In this document: piece by piece, positions 54,030-63,423 of the stretch
Layout of the letters: each line of letters begins with the position of its first letter
How positions within the stretch are numbered: position 1 is the first letter of the stretch
Source of the DNA: Marinomonas polaris DSM 16579
GTDB taxonomy: Bacteria > Pseudomonadota > Gammaproteobacteria > Pseudomonadales > Marinomonadaceae
Reading direction: 5' to 3'
NCBI RefSeq assembly: GCF_900129155.1
Contig: NZ_FQVF01000023.1
Span: forward strand, 1-64,000
DNA length: 64,000 bases
Position numbers and translations under genes: made by a program
Notes under the pieces: generated by a model
Database searches by the model: none
The model's input: the letters and a program-made list of their open reading frames with translations, nothing else
What the model was told of the DNA's origin: nothing

Positions 54030-56687
54030 TTACAGCTGAGATTTCAGCTTATAAAGGGCGCTAATGGCTTCTAACGGTGTCATGTTATCTAAATCTAGTT
54101 CTTCAAGCGCATTTTTCAATGCATTTTGTTCAGCCTGAGCAAACATATCCACTTGCTGAGGTTGATAGCCATTCTTGTTTTCTTTGACCAAGTGTTCCTT
54201 GGTTTTAGCTTTGGTGGAGTTTGAATCTATCTTGGTTTCTACGGCCTTTGTATCAATATCAATATCAATGCCAGTAACCACTTCCAGTTCTTTAAGCTTT
54301 TGCTTAGCGTGCCCAATAACATCGCGGGGAACCCCCGCTAGTTGTGCAACTTGTAGCCCGTATGATTGGCTAGCTGGGCCTTCATGGACCTTGTGTAAGA
54401 AGACGATTTCATCTTCGTACTCTGTCGCTGTTAAGTGAACGTTAGCCGCGTTTTCTAATTGGTCAGCAAGCGTAGTGAGCTCAAAGTAATGCGTTGCGAA
54501 CAAAACATAACATTTTAACTTATTAGCTAAATAGTCGACTGCTGCCCAAGCTAATGACAGGCCATCAAATGTACTGGTGCCGCGTCCAACTTCATCCATT
54601 AGTACCAGGCTATTTTTGCTGGCGTTATTTAGGATATTTGCGGTTTCCGTCATTTCCACCATAAAGGTTGAGCGACCGCCGGCAAGATCATCTGATGAAC
54701 CCATTCGTGTAAAGATTCGATCCACTACAGAGATAGAAGCCGATTCTGCTGGTACAAAACAGCCGGTATGCGCCAATAAAGTGATTAAAGCTATTTGGCG
54801 CATGTAGGTAGATTTACCGCCCATATTCGGGCCGGTGATCATCAATAAGGAGCGTTTGTCATTTAGATCAAGATCGTTTGGTACGAAAGGTTCTGAAATA
54901 ACCGATTCCACCACAGGGTGACGGCCGCCGACAATTTGAATACCACCACGATTATGTAATTCAGGGCAGGTAAAACTAAGCGCGTTAGCGCGTTCCGCAA
55001 AGTTGTTCAGTACATCAAGTTGCGCTAAAGCTTGGCTGGTGGTTTGTAGTTCGCCTAGAATCTCATTAAGTTGTTCTAGAAGCGCTTCGTAAAGCTCTTT
55101 TTCTCTGGCAAGGGATTTGGATTTTGCACTCAGGGCTTTGTCTTCAAAGGCTTTTAGTTCTGGTGTGATAAAACGTTCGGCATTTTTTAGCGTCTGACGA
55201 CGAATGTATTCCACCGGTGCCTGATCGGAATGTAGACGACTAATCTCAATGTAATAACCATGAACTCGATTAAAACCGACTTTTAATGAGCTGATGCCAG
55301 TACGGGCTTTTTCGCTGCGTTCCATTTCGGCAAGAAAGTCTGTGGCATTAGTGGATAAGGCCAATAGTTCGTCTAACTCTTCATCGTAGCCTTTGGCAAA
55401 AATACCACCATCACGAACAACTGACGGTGGATTTTCGACAAGGGCTTTTGCCAACGTCTCTGTGATATCTGGTTGCGCGATAATACGCTGATTGAGTTCT
55501 TGCAGTCGCTCAGATGTAGCACTTGCTAACAAATCGTTGATTTCTGGGGCGGCTTCAAGCGCAAATCGCAGGCGCAATAAGTCTCTTGGGCGAGCAGAGC
55601 GTAAGGCGACGCGTGACAATATGCGTTCTAAATCGCCCACTTTTTTAAGAGGCGCTTCAAAGACATCATAGGTTTGGTTTTTCTGTAATTCTGCGACGAC
55701 TTGTTGGCGAGCCTGAATTTCGTTTAAATCACGAATTGGCGTGTGCAGCCAACGTTTTAGTAAGCGGCTGCCCATTGGTGTGGAGCATTTATCGAGAACT
55801 TCTACAACTGTGTTGCTGGTACCGCCAGTAAGATTGATATCGATTTCTAAGTTACGTCGAGTCGCGCCATCAATCAGAACCGAATCGTCTTTATGTTCAA
55901 CCATGATGGATTGAATGTGCGGTAACGCAGAGCGTTGAGTATCTTTAGCGTATTGAAGTAAAGCACCTGCAGACGCAATAGCGGCTGTCATGGCCTCACA
56001 ACCAAAACCAGAAAGGTCTTTGGTGTTGAATTGCTGAATTAATTGGCGATAACTGGATTCATAATCGAAATGCCAAGGGCCAAGTTCAGAGATGCCTTTT
56101 TCCAGCTTCAGTGTCTTTCGTGCAGGGAAATCTTCAGAGATCAAAATTTCTCTCGGCGATAAACGCTGTAATTCACTAGAAAGCGCTTCGTGACCATCTA
56201 CTTCAAATAAGCAAAAACGGCCACTGGCCATATCTAAATAAGAGAAACCAAAAATATCGAGGCCTTTGCGGGATTGATGAGCAAGGGAAAGTAGAAGGTT
56301 TTCGCGTTTCTCTTCCAGGAATGCTTCATCACTAATGGTGCCTGGCGTTACAATGCGAGCGATTTGGCGTTCAACAGGACCTTTGCTGGTGGCTGGATCG
56401 CCAGTTTGCTCAGCCACAACAACGGACTCGCCCATACGAACTAAGCGCGCAATGTAGTTTTCCGCAGCGTGATAGGGAATACCAGCCATCGGAATTGGCA
56501 TGCCACCAGAATGACCGCGAGCGGTAAGTGTAATATCAAGCAGCTGAGACGCGCGTTTAGCGTCATCGTAGAAAAGCTCGTAAAAATCTCCCATGCGATA
56601 AAATAGCAGCTGGTTTGGGTGCTGTGATTTAAGGCCGAAGTATTGGCGCATCATCGGTGTATGATTATCTGCTGGTGTTTTACTCAT
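54030..56687 (-). CDS. mutS: DNA mismatch repair protein MutS
   Basis: 885 residues from ATG 56687; an upstream extension to 56804 lacks family sequence. The mismatch-binding motif F-x-E is in '[15 protein letters not shown]' (about 28-42). Core and lever domains follow, then the ATPase with Walker [12 protein letters not shown], '[16 protein letters not shown]', '[16 protein letters not shown]' and '[10 protein letters not shown]'. C-terminal tetramer region ends 'ALYKLKSQL'. Divergent from pncC. Confidence 0.97.
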   Translation of the reverse strand: MSKTPADNHTPMMRQYFGLKSQHPNQLLFYRMGDFYELFYDDAKRASQLLDITLTARGHSGGMPIPMAGIPYHAAENYIARLVRMGESVVVAEQTGDPATSKGPVERQIARIVTPGTISDEAFLEEKRENLLLSLAHQSRKGLDIFGFSYLDMASGRFCLFEVDGHEALSSELQRLSPREILISEDFPARKTLKLEKGISELGPWHFDYESSYRQLIQQFNTKDLSGFGCEAMTAAIASAGALLQYAKDTQRSALPHIQSIMVEHKDDSVLIDGATRRNLEIDINLTGGTSNTVVEVLDKCSTPMGSRLLKRWLHTPIRDLNEIQARQQVVAELQKNQTYDVFEAPLKKVGDLERILSRVALRSARPRDLLRLRFALEAAPEINDLLASATSERLQELNQRIIAQPDITETLAKALVENPPSVVRDGGIFAKGYDEELDELLALSTNATDFLAEMERSEKARTGISSLKVGFNRVHGYYIEISRLHSDQAPVEYIRRQTLKNAERFITPELKAFEDKALSAKSKSLAREKELYEALLEQLNEILGELQTTSQALAQLDVLNNFAERANALSFTCPELHNRGGIQIVGGRHPVVESVISEPFVPNDLDLNDKRSLLMITGPNMGGKSTYMRQIALITLLAHTGCFVPAESASISVVDRIFTRMGSSDDLAGGRSTFMVEMTETANILNNASKNSLVLMDEVGRGTSTFDGLSLAWAAVDYLANKLKCYVLFATHYFELTTLADQLENAANVHLTATEYEDEIVFLHKVHEGPASQSYGLQVAQLAGVPRDVIGHAKQKLKELEVVTGIDIDIDTKAVETKIDSNSTKAKTKEHLVKENKNGYQPQQVDMFAQAEQNALKNALEELDLDNMTPLEAISALYKLKSQL

Positions 56688-56765
56688 TCGGGAAGCTCGA
56701 TTGTGATCCAAAAAATAGAGGGGTATTCTACGGGATATTTTCCTAGGATTTAAGGGATAACGATA

Positions 56766-57266
56766 ATGAATCAAATGCAAAAAATGACACGAGCGGCACA
56801 ACAAGCCAGCGAACTCTTACAAGCAAGAGCGTTGTTGTTGGTTACGGCTGAGTCTTGCACTGGCGGGTTGATTAGTGCGGTATGCACGGAAATAGCTGGT
56901 AGCTCATCATGGTTTTTTGGTGGTGTGATTAGCTATGCTAATGAAGCTAAGATGCGTGGTTTGTCGGTAAAAGAAGAAACGCTATCATCCTTTGGTGCCG
57001 TGTCTGAGCAAACAGTGAAAGAGATGTGTGCTGGTGCCTTACAATTAGGCGGTGACATTTCTGTGGCTGTGAGTGGCGTGGCTGGTCCTGGGGGCGGCTC
57101 GCCAGAAAAGCCTGTAGGTTGTGTTTATATCGGGTGGAAAATGCTTGGACAAGAAGCCAAAGTTGAGCGTTTTCAGTTTTCTGGGGATCGTCAAGCGGTA
57201 AGAGAAGCGACTGTTTTAGCTGCTCTTCATGGTGTGAAAGAGATGCTTGAAAGCAGTGAAAAATAA
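56766..57266 (+). CDS. pncC: Nicotinamide-nucleotide amidase (CinA C-terminal domain)
   Basis: 166 residues. '[34 protein letters not shown]' (abridged) and '[24 protein letters not shown]' (abridged) match the CinA C-terminal/PncC amidase, which converts NMN to NaMN. Stand-alone CinA-C proteins typically precede recA, as here. AAGGGATAA lies upstream of the ATG. Confidence 0.95.
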   Translation: MNQMQKMTRAAQQASELLQARALLLVTAESCTGGLISAVCTEIAGSSSWFFGGVISYANEAKMRGLSVKEETLSSFGAVSEQTVKEMCAGALQLGGDISVAVSGVAGPGGGSPEKPVGCVYIGWKMLGQEAKVERFQFSGDRQAVREATVLAALHGVKEMLESSEK

Positions 57267-57286
57267 TACTGTTTTTATATACAGTA
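57267..57286 (+). promoter_or_regulatory. LexA box (SOS operator) of recA
   Basis: TACTGTTTTTATATACAGTA contains CTGT-N8-ACAG and matches the consensus almost perfectly. It lies 84 nt before the resident recA start. Confidence 0.95.
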
Positions 57287-57370
57287 TTTCTTGAGATTCC
57301 CCAAAAAAAACGATAGAGTTACCCACAACGACAATTAATCACAACGAAAAGTAGCCACAAGGATTTCATA

Positions 57371-57574
57371 ATGTCATCTATTGCAGACAACAAGAAAAAG
57401 GCGCTGGATGCAGCGCTGTCTCAAATCGAGCGTCAATTTGGTAAAGGCGCCATCATGAAGATGGGCGAAGGTGCCAAGCTTGATATTGATACGGTTTCTA
57501 CTGGATCGTTAGGTCTGGATATTGCACTAGGTGCTGGTGGTCTTCCTTATGGTCGTATCTGTGAAATCTATTAA
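57371..57574 (+). pseudogene. recA: Resident recA, truncated by an integrative element
   Basis: The first 67 residues of Rec[21 protein letters not shown] to ...PYGRICEIY, then an in-frame TAA. A normal RecA continues with the Walker [10 protein letters not shown] directly after EIY, so the protein stops before the ATP site and cannot function. The break falls at the codon boundary of [12 protein letters not shown]. The missing 3' part should lie beyond the element, outside the window. The LexA box and promoter remain in place. Confidence 0.93.
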
Positions 57575-57577
57575 GGT
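57572..57577 (+). other. Left junction (attL) of the recA-inserted element
   Basis: Sequence stays recA-like to GAAATCTAT (57566-57574) and is unrelated from TAAGGTTATA onward. The exact crossover within a few nt cannot be fixed without the right end. Confidence 0.7.
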
Positions 57578-57590
57578 TATATAGCTAAAG

Positions 57591-57659
57591 TGGTACACGT
57601 ATATTTAGCCCTTTTTAAAACTGGCTCTAAGTGCTTTTTGTCTAGATGTACTGGTACAC
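57591..57659 (+). repeat. Direct repeat TGGTACAC pair near the element left end
   Basis: TGGTACAC occurs at 57591-57598 and 57652-57659, 61 bp apart centre to centre, between the junction and the element recA. The second copy is part of TGTACTGGTACA, itself an imperfect palindrome. Possible recombinase or repressor sites. Confidence 0.45.
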
Positions 57660-57692
57660 ATAAAGAATATTGAAAAAATATAGGTGAATATA

Positions 57693-58745
57693 ATGGAATC
57701 TAAAGTGGTTGACGCTAATAAGAAAAAAGCACTTGATGCAGCTTTATCTCAGATTGAACGTCAGTTTGGTAAAGGCGCGATAATGAAAATGGGGGATACT
57801 CCACGAGAAGCGATTCCTAGTGTATCCACAGGCTCTTTAGGATTAGATATAGCCCTTGGTATAGGCGGACTTCCTCTGGGTCGATGTATCGAGCTGTATG
57901 GACCTGAAAGTTCGGGGAAGACAACTCTAACGCTTAGTACAATCGCCGAAGCGCAAAAAAAAGGCTATACCTGTGCATTCATCGATGCAGAGCATGCTCT
58001 TGATCCTTCTTATGCCGAAAAGCTTGGTGTAAATGTTGATGAACTGCTTTTGTCTCAACCTGATACTGGTGAACAAGCACTTGAAATTGTTGATATGTTG
58101 GTTCGCTCAAATGCTGTAAATTTAATTGTTGTAGACTCAGTGGCAGCCTTAACGCCTAAAGCAGAAATAGAAGGCGAAATGGGGGATTCTCATATGGGGT
58201 TACAGGCTCGTTTAATGTCTCAAGCACTTCGAAAACTTACTGGTGGTGCTAAAAACGCCAATTGTATGATCATATTCATAAACCAGATTCGAATGAAAAT
58301 CGGAGTTATGTTTGGCTCACCAGAGACGACAACAGGTGGTAATGCCCTTAAGTTCTATTCTTCTGTACGTCTTGATATTCGTCGTATAGGATCAGTGAAA
58401 CAAGGTGACGAAGTTGTTGGTAATGAAACTCGTGTCAAAGTCGTTAAAAACAAAGTTGCTCCTCCTTTCAGACAGGCTGAATTCCAAATCATGTACGGTG
58501 AAGGTATTTATCACATGGGGGAGATCATTGATCTAGGTGTGAAACAAGGCCTAGTTGATAAAGCTGGAGCTTGGTATGCCTATAAAGATACTAAAATTGG
58601 ACAAGGTAAAGCGAATGCAGCAAAATATCTTGAAGAAAACCCTGATATTGCGAATGAAATTGAAACAGAAATTCGTAACCAACTTATCCAAACCCCTACA
58701 AAGAAAGAATCCATCGTGATTGAAGATATGGATATTCAAGAATAA
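57693..58745 (+). CDS. recA: Complete element-borne RecA
   Basis: 350 residues from ATG 57693 (AGGTGA upstream; GTG 57684 is in that SD). N-terminal '[20 protein letters not shown]', Walker [10 protein letters not shown] (70-78), Walker B '[10 protein letters not shown]', loop 2 '[20 protein letters not shown]' and '[21 protein letters not shown]' (abridged) are all intact, so recombinase and co-protease functions are expected. It ends [10 protein letters not shown], a shorter and less acidic tail than E. coli RecA (353 aa), a region that restrains filament formation there. Codon choice differs from the resident fragment at many synonymous sites, indicating transfer and not duplication. Terminator follows. 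Confidence 0.95.
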   Translation: MESKVVDANKKKALDAALSQIERQFGKGAIMKMGDTPREAIPSVSTGSLGLDIALGIGGLPLGRCIELYGPESSGKTTLTLSTIAEAQKKGYTCAFIDAEHALDPSYAEKLGVNVDELLLSQPDTGEQALEIVDMLVRSNAVNLIVVDSVAALTPKAEIEGEMGDSHMGLQARLMSQALRKLTGGAKNANCMIIFINQIRMKIGVMFGSPETTTGGNALKFYSSVRLDIRRIGSVKQGDEVVGNETRVKVVKNKVAPPFRQAEFQIMYGEGIYHMGEIIDLGVKQGLVDKAGAWYAYKDTKIGQGKANAAKYLEENPDIANEIETEIRNQLIQTPTKKESIVIEDMDIQE

Positions 58746-58778
58746 GCTTAATGGTTCTTTCTTTGTAATTTGATTAGG

Positions 58779-58806
58779 TGGGGGCTAGTAATAGTCCCCA
58801 TTTTTT
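58779..58806 (+). terminator. Terminator after element recA, abutting the next start codon
   Basis: A 9-bp stem (58779-58787 with 58792-58800, one G-T pair) with a GTAA tetraloop, then six T (58801-58806). The ATG of the next gene begins at 58807. Confidence 0.9.
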
Positions 58807-60888
58807 ATGGAAGTAAAAGTTAACTCTACCACGATTAGATCATTCTCTATTTACTCGAACACTTTACCGAATGATTTTTTGCTTGATGTCACAAAGGCTT
58901 GGCGATTACTTAACGAAACATTTAGGGCTGAATTAACAGAAATAACCTATTTTCAGCATATATCTAGGTGGTTAAGGTTTTTAGCAGATAGGCCAAATCA
59001 TGAAATCTGGAGCTATATTGAAAAAGGTAGCGACTCATTACAGGAAGAGTATCTTGCTTGGCAAAACCTTATAACCGAATATAGAAATGATATATTTGAT
59101 TCCTTTCCTACAGCAGACCAGCTAACGACTCGTAACAATAAACTTATTGGGGTCCGAAAGCTCTTAGAGTATTTGGCTTATACTAAAACTATTCCGCATG
59201 GTCTTGTTCTTCGTGGATGGAAAGACAAACCGCGACTTGGCCAGAGTTCTACTTTTTTATCAAATGACTTTTATCGACTTATAAATAGAAGTAAAAATGA
59301 TCTGCAAAAACTTGTATTTTCCTTTGATGATAATGATGTTTCGCTTGATGAGGATGTAATATCCCTGATTAAAAATGCACTTGAGAATACTGAAGAAGAT
59401 TTTGATTTTAACCCAATATCCTTAGTGATTTCCTCGTTACAAGGTAGAAAAAATCAGCTTAAGAATCAGGCTGCTAACGATTATATCGCATATATAGAGT
59501 CCACAAATCAAGCTGAAAAATGGGCTAAAGACTTAGAAATAAGTGCTTGTGCGGATAAACTCCATAAAGTTATGTTATCAAACGTCGATGCTCATACCAA
59601 GATGAACTTGTATGATGAAGCACTAGGCGGATGTGCAACTTCAGTTTTAGTTAATTATTTGATTCGTTATAACGAAGGAAGGTTACTTTTAAATAAGGAC
59701 TCACGTTACGGCTTATTTTGGCATCCAGATAGAATGAGTAGATATAACTACAATCGGGATCATATACGGAGGTACCTTGGTTGCTCAAATTATGAAATGG
59801 TTTGTGCATTCGCATTTATCATGCTTGAAACCAATGCTAATACAACTAGTATATGGGGTTTAGAGGAAGGAGATTTAATTGAGTTGAATGATAATTTTTT
59901 TCAACTCAATTGGACTAAACAAAGGCAGCGTGGACATGAGTCCAAATATCGAATATTCCCAATTAGAAAAGAATCGCTTACAACTCAAAATCTTACTGTA
60001 AGAGATGTATTTATACATCAGCTTGAATGTCGTAAGAAGTTTCTCAATGCTGTAATTCAGAAAGATCAAAAATATCTATTTCTTCAATGGTATAAAAATA
60101 ATGTAAAAATAAGTGAAAGTGAGCGAGTTTATGCACCGACTAGGCCATCTTTAGCATCATTTAATCGTTATTTTAAGATGCTGTGTGAAAAAGCATCTAA
60201 CGGCGCTTGGGTTACAACACCTAAAGCTATAAGAGGCAGTGCCCTTCTTCTTACAGGCCTTGTTACTAGGGACGCAACAGCTGTAATGATCGAAGGTCAA
60301 CATACCTCATTAGAAATGGGTAAGCGCTATACATATCATTATCCCGAAGTATGGTTACAAGATAAAGAAATACGATTATTTCTTAACTGGTACCAAGCAT
60401 TATTTACAGTTGATATTGAAGGTTTTGCTGAGAAAATTGGTATTGACTCTATTTTGTATAATGAAAATAAAGAATTTGCTTTAGAACAGCGCCAAAAAGA
60501 AGCTCAAAATGCGATTAACCAACAATTTGGTGGTATTCATTGCATTGATCCAACCGCCGGTGCTCAACCTGGAACAAAAGCTGGTAGAGTATGTAACAAG
60601 GTAGATAAATGTCCAACATGCAAGCAGCGAAGGGGCGTATTCGTAACTTCAATAAATAATTTAGCTAATGTTATTCAGTGGCATGAAATTCTTGTTCAAT
60701 TAAAACAGACTCTAAGCGACAATGAATTTTATAAATGGCGAGTATGGCATGTTTTCACAACCCTCATTGTTGATACCTTTTCAAAAGACCCAACGCATGC
60801 CAGATTAATGAGAGAGGCACAAGAAAAAGCAGCACTCACTCAAAACTCATACGCAAGCCTCATTCCTGTTGCTGAGGTAAATATCTAA
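58807..60888 (+). CDS. Tyrosine-recombinase-fold protein lacking catalytic residues
   Basis: 693 residues. The C-terminal half (about 320-515) keeps the outline of a tyrosine recombinase: 'AFAFIMLETNANTTSIWGLEEGDL', 'LNWTKQRQRGHESKYRIFPI', 'KAIRGSALLLTG' and 'EGQHTSLEMGKRYTYHY'. The first catalytic Arg is Asn345 and HxxR is KxxR (Lys473, Arg476), while His499 and Tyr508 remain, so strand cleavage is doubtful. A Cys cluster (579, 596, 602, 605) suggests a zinc finger. It resembles the Tfp role in SE elements. Its TAA overlaps the next ATG. No Shine-Dalgarno precedes its ATG. Confidence 0.82.
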   Translation: MEVKVNSTTIRSFSIYSNTLPNDFLLDVTKAWRLLNETFRAELTEITYFQHISRWLRFLADRPNHEIWSYIEKGSDSLQEEYLAWQNLITEYRNDIFDSFPTADQLTTRNNKLIGVRKLLEYLAYTKTIPHGLVLRGWKDKPRLGQSSTFLSNDFYRLINRSKNDLQKLVFSFDDNDVSLDEDVISLIKNALENTEEDFDFNPISLVISSLQGRKNQLKNQAANDYIAYIESTNQAEKWAKDLEISACADKLHKVMLSNVDAHTKMNLYDEALGGCATSVLVNYLIRYNEGRLLLNKDSRYGLFWHPDRMSRYNYNRDHIRRYLGCSNYEMVCAFAFIMLETNANTTSIWGLEEGDLIELNDNFFQLNWTKQRQRGHESKYRIFPIRKESLTTQNLTVRDVFIHQLECRKKFLNAVIQKDQKYLFLQWYKNNVKISESERVYAPTRPSLASFNRYFKMLCEKASNGAWVTTPKAIRGSALLLTGLVTRDATAVMIEGQHTSLEMGKRYTYHYPEVWLQDKEIRLFLNWYQALFTVDIEGFAEKIGIDSILYNENKEFALEQRQKEAQNAINQQFGGIHCIDPTAGAQPGTKAGRVCNKVDKCPTCKQRRGVFVTSINNLANVIQWHEILVQLKQTLSDNEFYKWRVWHVFTTLIVDTFSKDPTHARLMREAQEKAALTQNSYASLIPVAEVNI

Positions 60889-62960
60889 TGGCATTGCCAA
60901 TCATTAATTACGTCAGTTATTTTTCAGATTTTGATAATCGAAGCGATATTGAATCCCTAAAAATAAGATGGTTCAAAGATTGCTCTTATGATTCTGATAT
61001 TTGGGTATTACAAGACACTAAAAACATGAAAAGGACTTATGATATTGATTGGGAAAACATACCTGTTGGTCCGAATGGTGAGAAACTAAATAATTATTAT
61101 GGTGCAGTACAATTGATAAAAATGAGTCTCTTGATAAGGGCTTCTACAACAGACAAAAAGCTAGGTATGACAGATTCAGCGGAATCATTATGTAAAGCAG
61201 CAAATATTTTGTTTAATTTTTATCGATATTTACTTTTAATCCCTAAAATTTCAAATTTATCAAGTATTAATAGCTCTGTTATTGATCAACTTATTACTGA
61301 TTATTCTACAAAAGGTCTGATAGCTCGTTTGGACTTAGATTCACGTGCAGTAAATCGATTTGACGAAATAATTTCGAATGGAAATATTGGAACCTATACG
61401 AAAATTGGGAAGTCAACAAGGTATTTAAAGACAAATTATGAAAGAATAGAGTTTGATAACGATATGTTTTCTTTTGAACTTGGAATCAGTGCTCGAGCCC
61501 TTCAAAATGCTCCTAAATATCAGTTGTTAAAGTATAAAACATTAAAGCCACTAGGTTATGTCTTGAAAGGAAGTGGTGTGGTAAAAAATGATATTGAGGC
61601 TCAATCAGAAAGTACTATTAGAAAATCGTTATCAGTTATTTCAAGTCTAATGCGACAAGTTTATCTAATGTCTGATCTCTTCACTGAAAATCACCGAGTA
61701 GAACGTATGTGGATGGGTGATATTAAATTATCAAAATTATCCAAGAAAAAGGCTACAGTTTCCAATGCAAAAACCCGAAATATACCCCGAAACGTTATGT
61801 ACGCTGTTATGGATGAATCTATCCGTTGGGTAATTGATTATTCTACTCCTTTACAAAATAATTTTAAGTATGCTAAGCAGGTGTACAAAGAAAAGTTGGA
61901 GGCTATAAAAGACTATGGGCTTGGGGGGAATGATGAATCAAAAACTAATTACGCTAGAAAACTTACCGCAGTGTGGATTAGAGAAAACAAATTAACCAAC
62001 TTTCCGCACCCAATAACAACATATCGACATCAAATAACCTCACTTGAACAAATAGTAAATAAACACCTAGTATCTGCGTGTTTACTTGTCATATTCGCAT
62101 TTACAGCACGCCGTAGAGATGAAGTATATGGACTTAAATCTGGCTGCACTTATCAAGAAGGAGGACTTTGGTATTTGATTGTAGACCAAGAGAAATTTAA
62201 CCAAGGTGAACGAGCTTTGCCAACCTTAGAAGTTGTTGCTAAGGCAATATCTATCCTTGAAGATCTATCAGCGGAAGGAAGAGACGCTAGTCAGTTTAAT
62301 AACCTTATGCAAGTCACTGATGCAAATTCTAAACATGGAAGAGCTTGGCCGGATTTCAATGGTTTTTGTGACTATGTGGGAATAGAATCAAAAGATGAAG
62401 AAGGTAATCCATTTATATTTTCTGACCACCAATTTAGGCGATTTTTGGCCATGGCTTATTATTATCAATACCGGGACCCTAACTTATTTACTCTTAATTG
62501 GTTTTTAGGTCATGAGTCTATTGAGATGACAATGGATTATATCACTGATAGCGATGGCCAGTGGGAGATGCAGCAAGTTAAAAATGAACGGATTATTGAT
62601 CTAATTGAAAGTGATTTCAGGTCAGATAAATCGTTGATTGGTAATGAAATAGCAGAATTATTTGGAGTCATTGAAGGACAGAGCGAAAAGCGTATTTCAA
62701 GAATGGAAGATAAAGGTAAATTAGTTGATAAGTATGTTCTAAATTTTGTCAAAGATGGAGCATGCTTTGGCCTAACTCCTGATATCAAGAAGAGAAGTAA
62801 ATGTTTAGAGAACGGAGCCATACAATGTTCTAGCGCAACCAAAGGAAGTTGTGAAGGCTGTCCTAATTTGCTTCCAGTAGACCAACCAATTAATCACATT
62901 AATGTTACAGATTTGGTTTGTTCATCCTCACCCATGCTTGAGGCGTTACAAAATGGATAA
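60888..62960 (+). CDS. Catalytically complete tyrosine recombinase
   Basis: 690 residues. The catalytic domain (about 385-560) has Arg409 ('TARRRDEVYGL'), His514 and Arg517 ('DHQFRRFLAMAYYY'), His542 ('FLGHESIEM') and the nucleophile Tyr551 ('MDYI'), the full R-H-R-H-Y set. A Cys-rich C-terminus (626, 639, 647, 655, 658) suggests a zinc-binding domain. The N-terminal half is a large DNA-binding region. Likely catalyses excision/integration together with its overlapping neighbours. Start overlaps the previous stop (TAATG). Confidence 0.9.
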   Translation: MALPIINYVSYFSDFDNRSDIESLKIRWFKDCSYDSDIWVLQDTKNMKRTYDIDWENIPVGPNGEKLNNYYGAVQLIKMSLLIRASTTDKKLGMTDSAESLCKAANILFNFYRYLLLIPKISNLSSINSSVIDQLITDYSTKGLIARLDLDSRAVNRFDEIISNGNIGTYTKIGKSTRYLKTNYERIEFDNDMFSFELGISARALQNAPKYQLLKYKTLKPLGYVLKGSGVVKNDIEAQSESTIRKSLSVISSLMRQVYLMSDLFTENHRVERMWMGDIKLSKLSKKKATVSNAKTRNIPRNVMYAVMDESIRWVIDYSTPLQNNFKYAKQVYKEKLEAIKDYGLGGNDESKTNYARKLTAVWIRENKLTNFPHPITTYRHQITSLEQIVNKHLVSACLLVIFAFTARRRDEVYGLKSGCTYQEGGLWYLIVDQEKFNQGERALPTLEVVAKAISILEDLSAEGRDASQFNNLMQVTDANSKHGRAWPDFNGFCDYVGIESKDEEGNPFIFSDHQFRRFLAMAYYYQYRDPNLFTLNWFLGHESIEMTMDYITDSDGQWEMQQVKNERIIDLIESDFRSDKSLIGNEIAELFGVIEGQSEKRISRMEDKGKLVDKYVLNFVKDGACFGLTPDIKKRSKCLENGAIQCSSATKGSCEGCPNLLPVDQPINHINVTDLVCSSSPMLEALQNG

Positions 62961-63423
62961 TGGTCTAAAAGCTTTATTAATGCAGAAGATAGAGAGCAAA
63001 ATAACTGCTCTTGAAAGCTACATAAATGGCTCTAGTATCGATTTTTCTATTCCAACTAAGTTTTCCCTTAACTGGTTTGTAACTCTATCAGAGGGGCGTT
63101 ATGAGAGGTTTTCTAAGTCTTCTAGAGCAATCAAAGGTGGTACAGCGTTAAACAAACGGATTCTAGGGCTTTTAAATGAGTGTGAAGCACGCCGAAAAAA
63201 AGGCGACCCAAAAGTACAATCTAATGATAAAGAGCTTCAAGGCGTAATCAAAAAACTTAAGGTTGAATTGGAGAATACAAAGAAAGAAAGGGACGCGCAG
63301 GCTGAAGAAAACATTGAGCTTCGCAGGCAATTAATTGATTCTAAAAAGAAAAATCAAATTTTTCAGGCGCAGATACGAGATCAAAACACTAATAGAAAAA
63401 TCATTAGTCTGGAGGGTAAATGA
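62953..63423 (+). CDS. Small helical coiled-coil auxiliary protein of the recombinase module
   Basis: 156 residues from ATG 62953 (the frame to 62902 is read-through). N-terminal globular part with 'TKFSLNWFVTLSEGRYERFS', then a long basic/acidic coiled coil (about 85-150). Size, position and shape recall TnpC of Tn554 (DUF6262), Srap of SE elements or the small Gmt protein, which direct the recombinases. Overlaps its upstream neighbour by 8 nt and its downstream one by 4 nt. Confidence 0.75.
   Translation: MDNGLKALLMQKIESKITALESYINGSSIDFSIPTKFSLNWFVTLSEGRYERFSKSSRAIKGGTALNKRILGLLNECEARRKKGDPKVQSNDKELQGVIKKLKVELENTKKERDAQAEENIELRRQLIDSKKKNQIFQAQIRDQNTNRKIISLEGK

Noticed and set aside
57693..58745. 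Element recA as a simple tandem duplication of host recA
   Set aside because: Many synonymous differences over the shared 60 codons and recombinase genes beside it argue for transfer.
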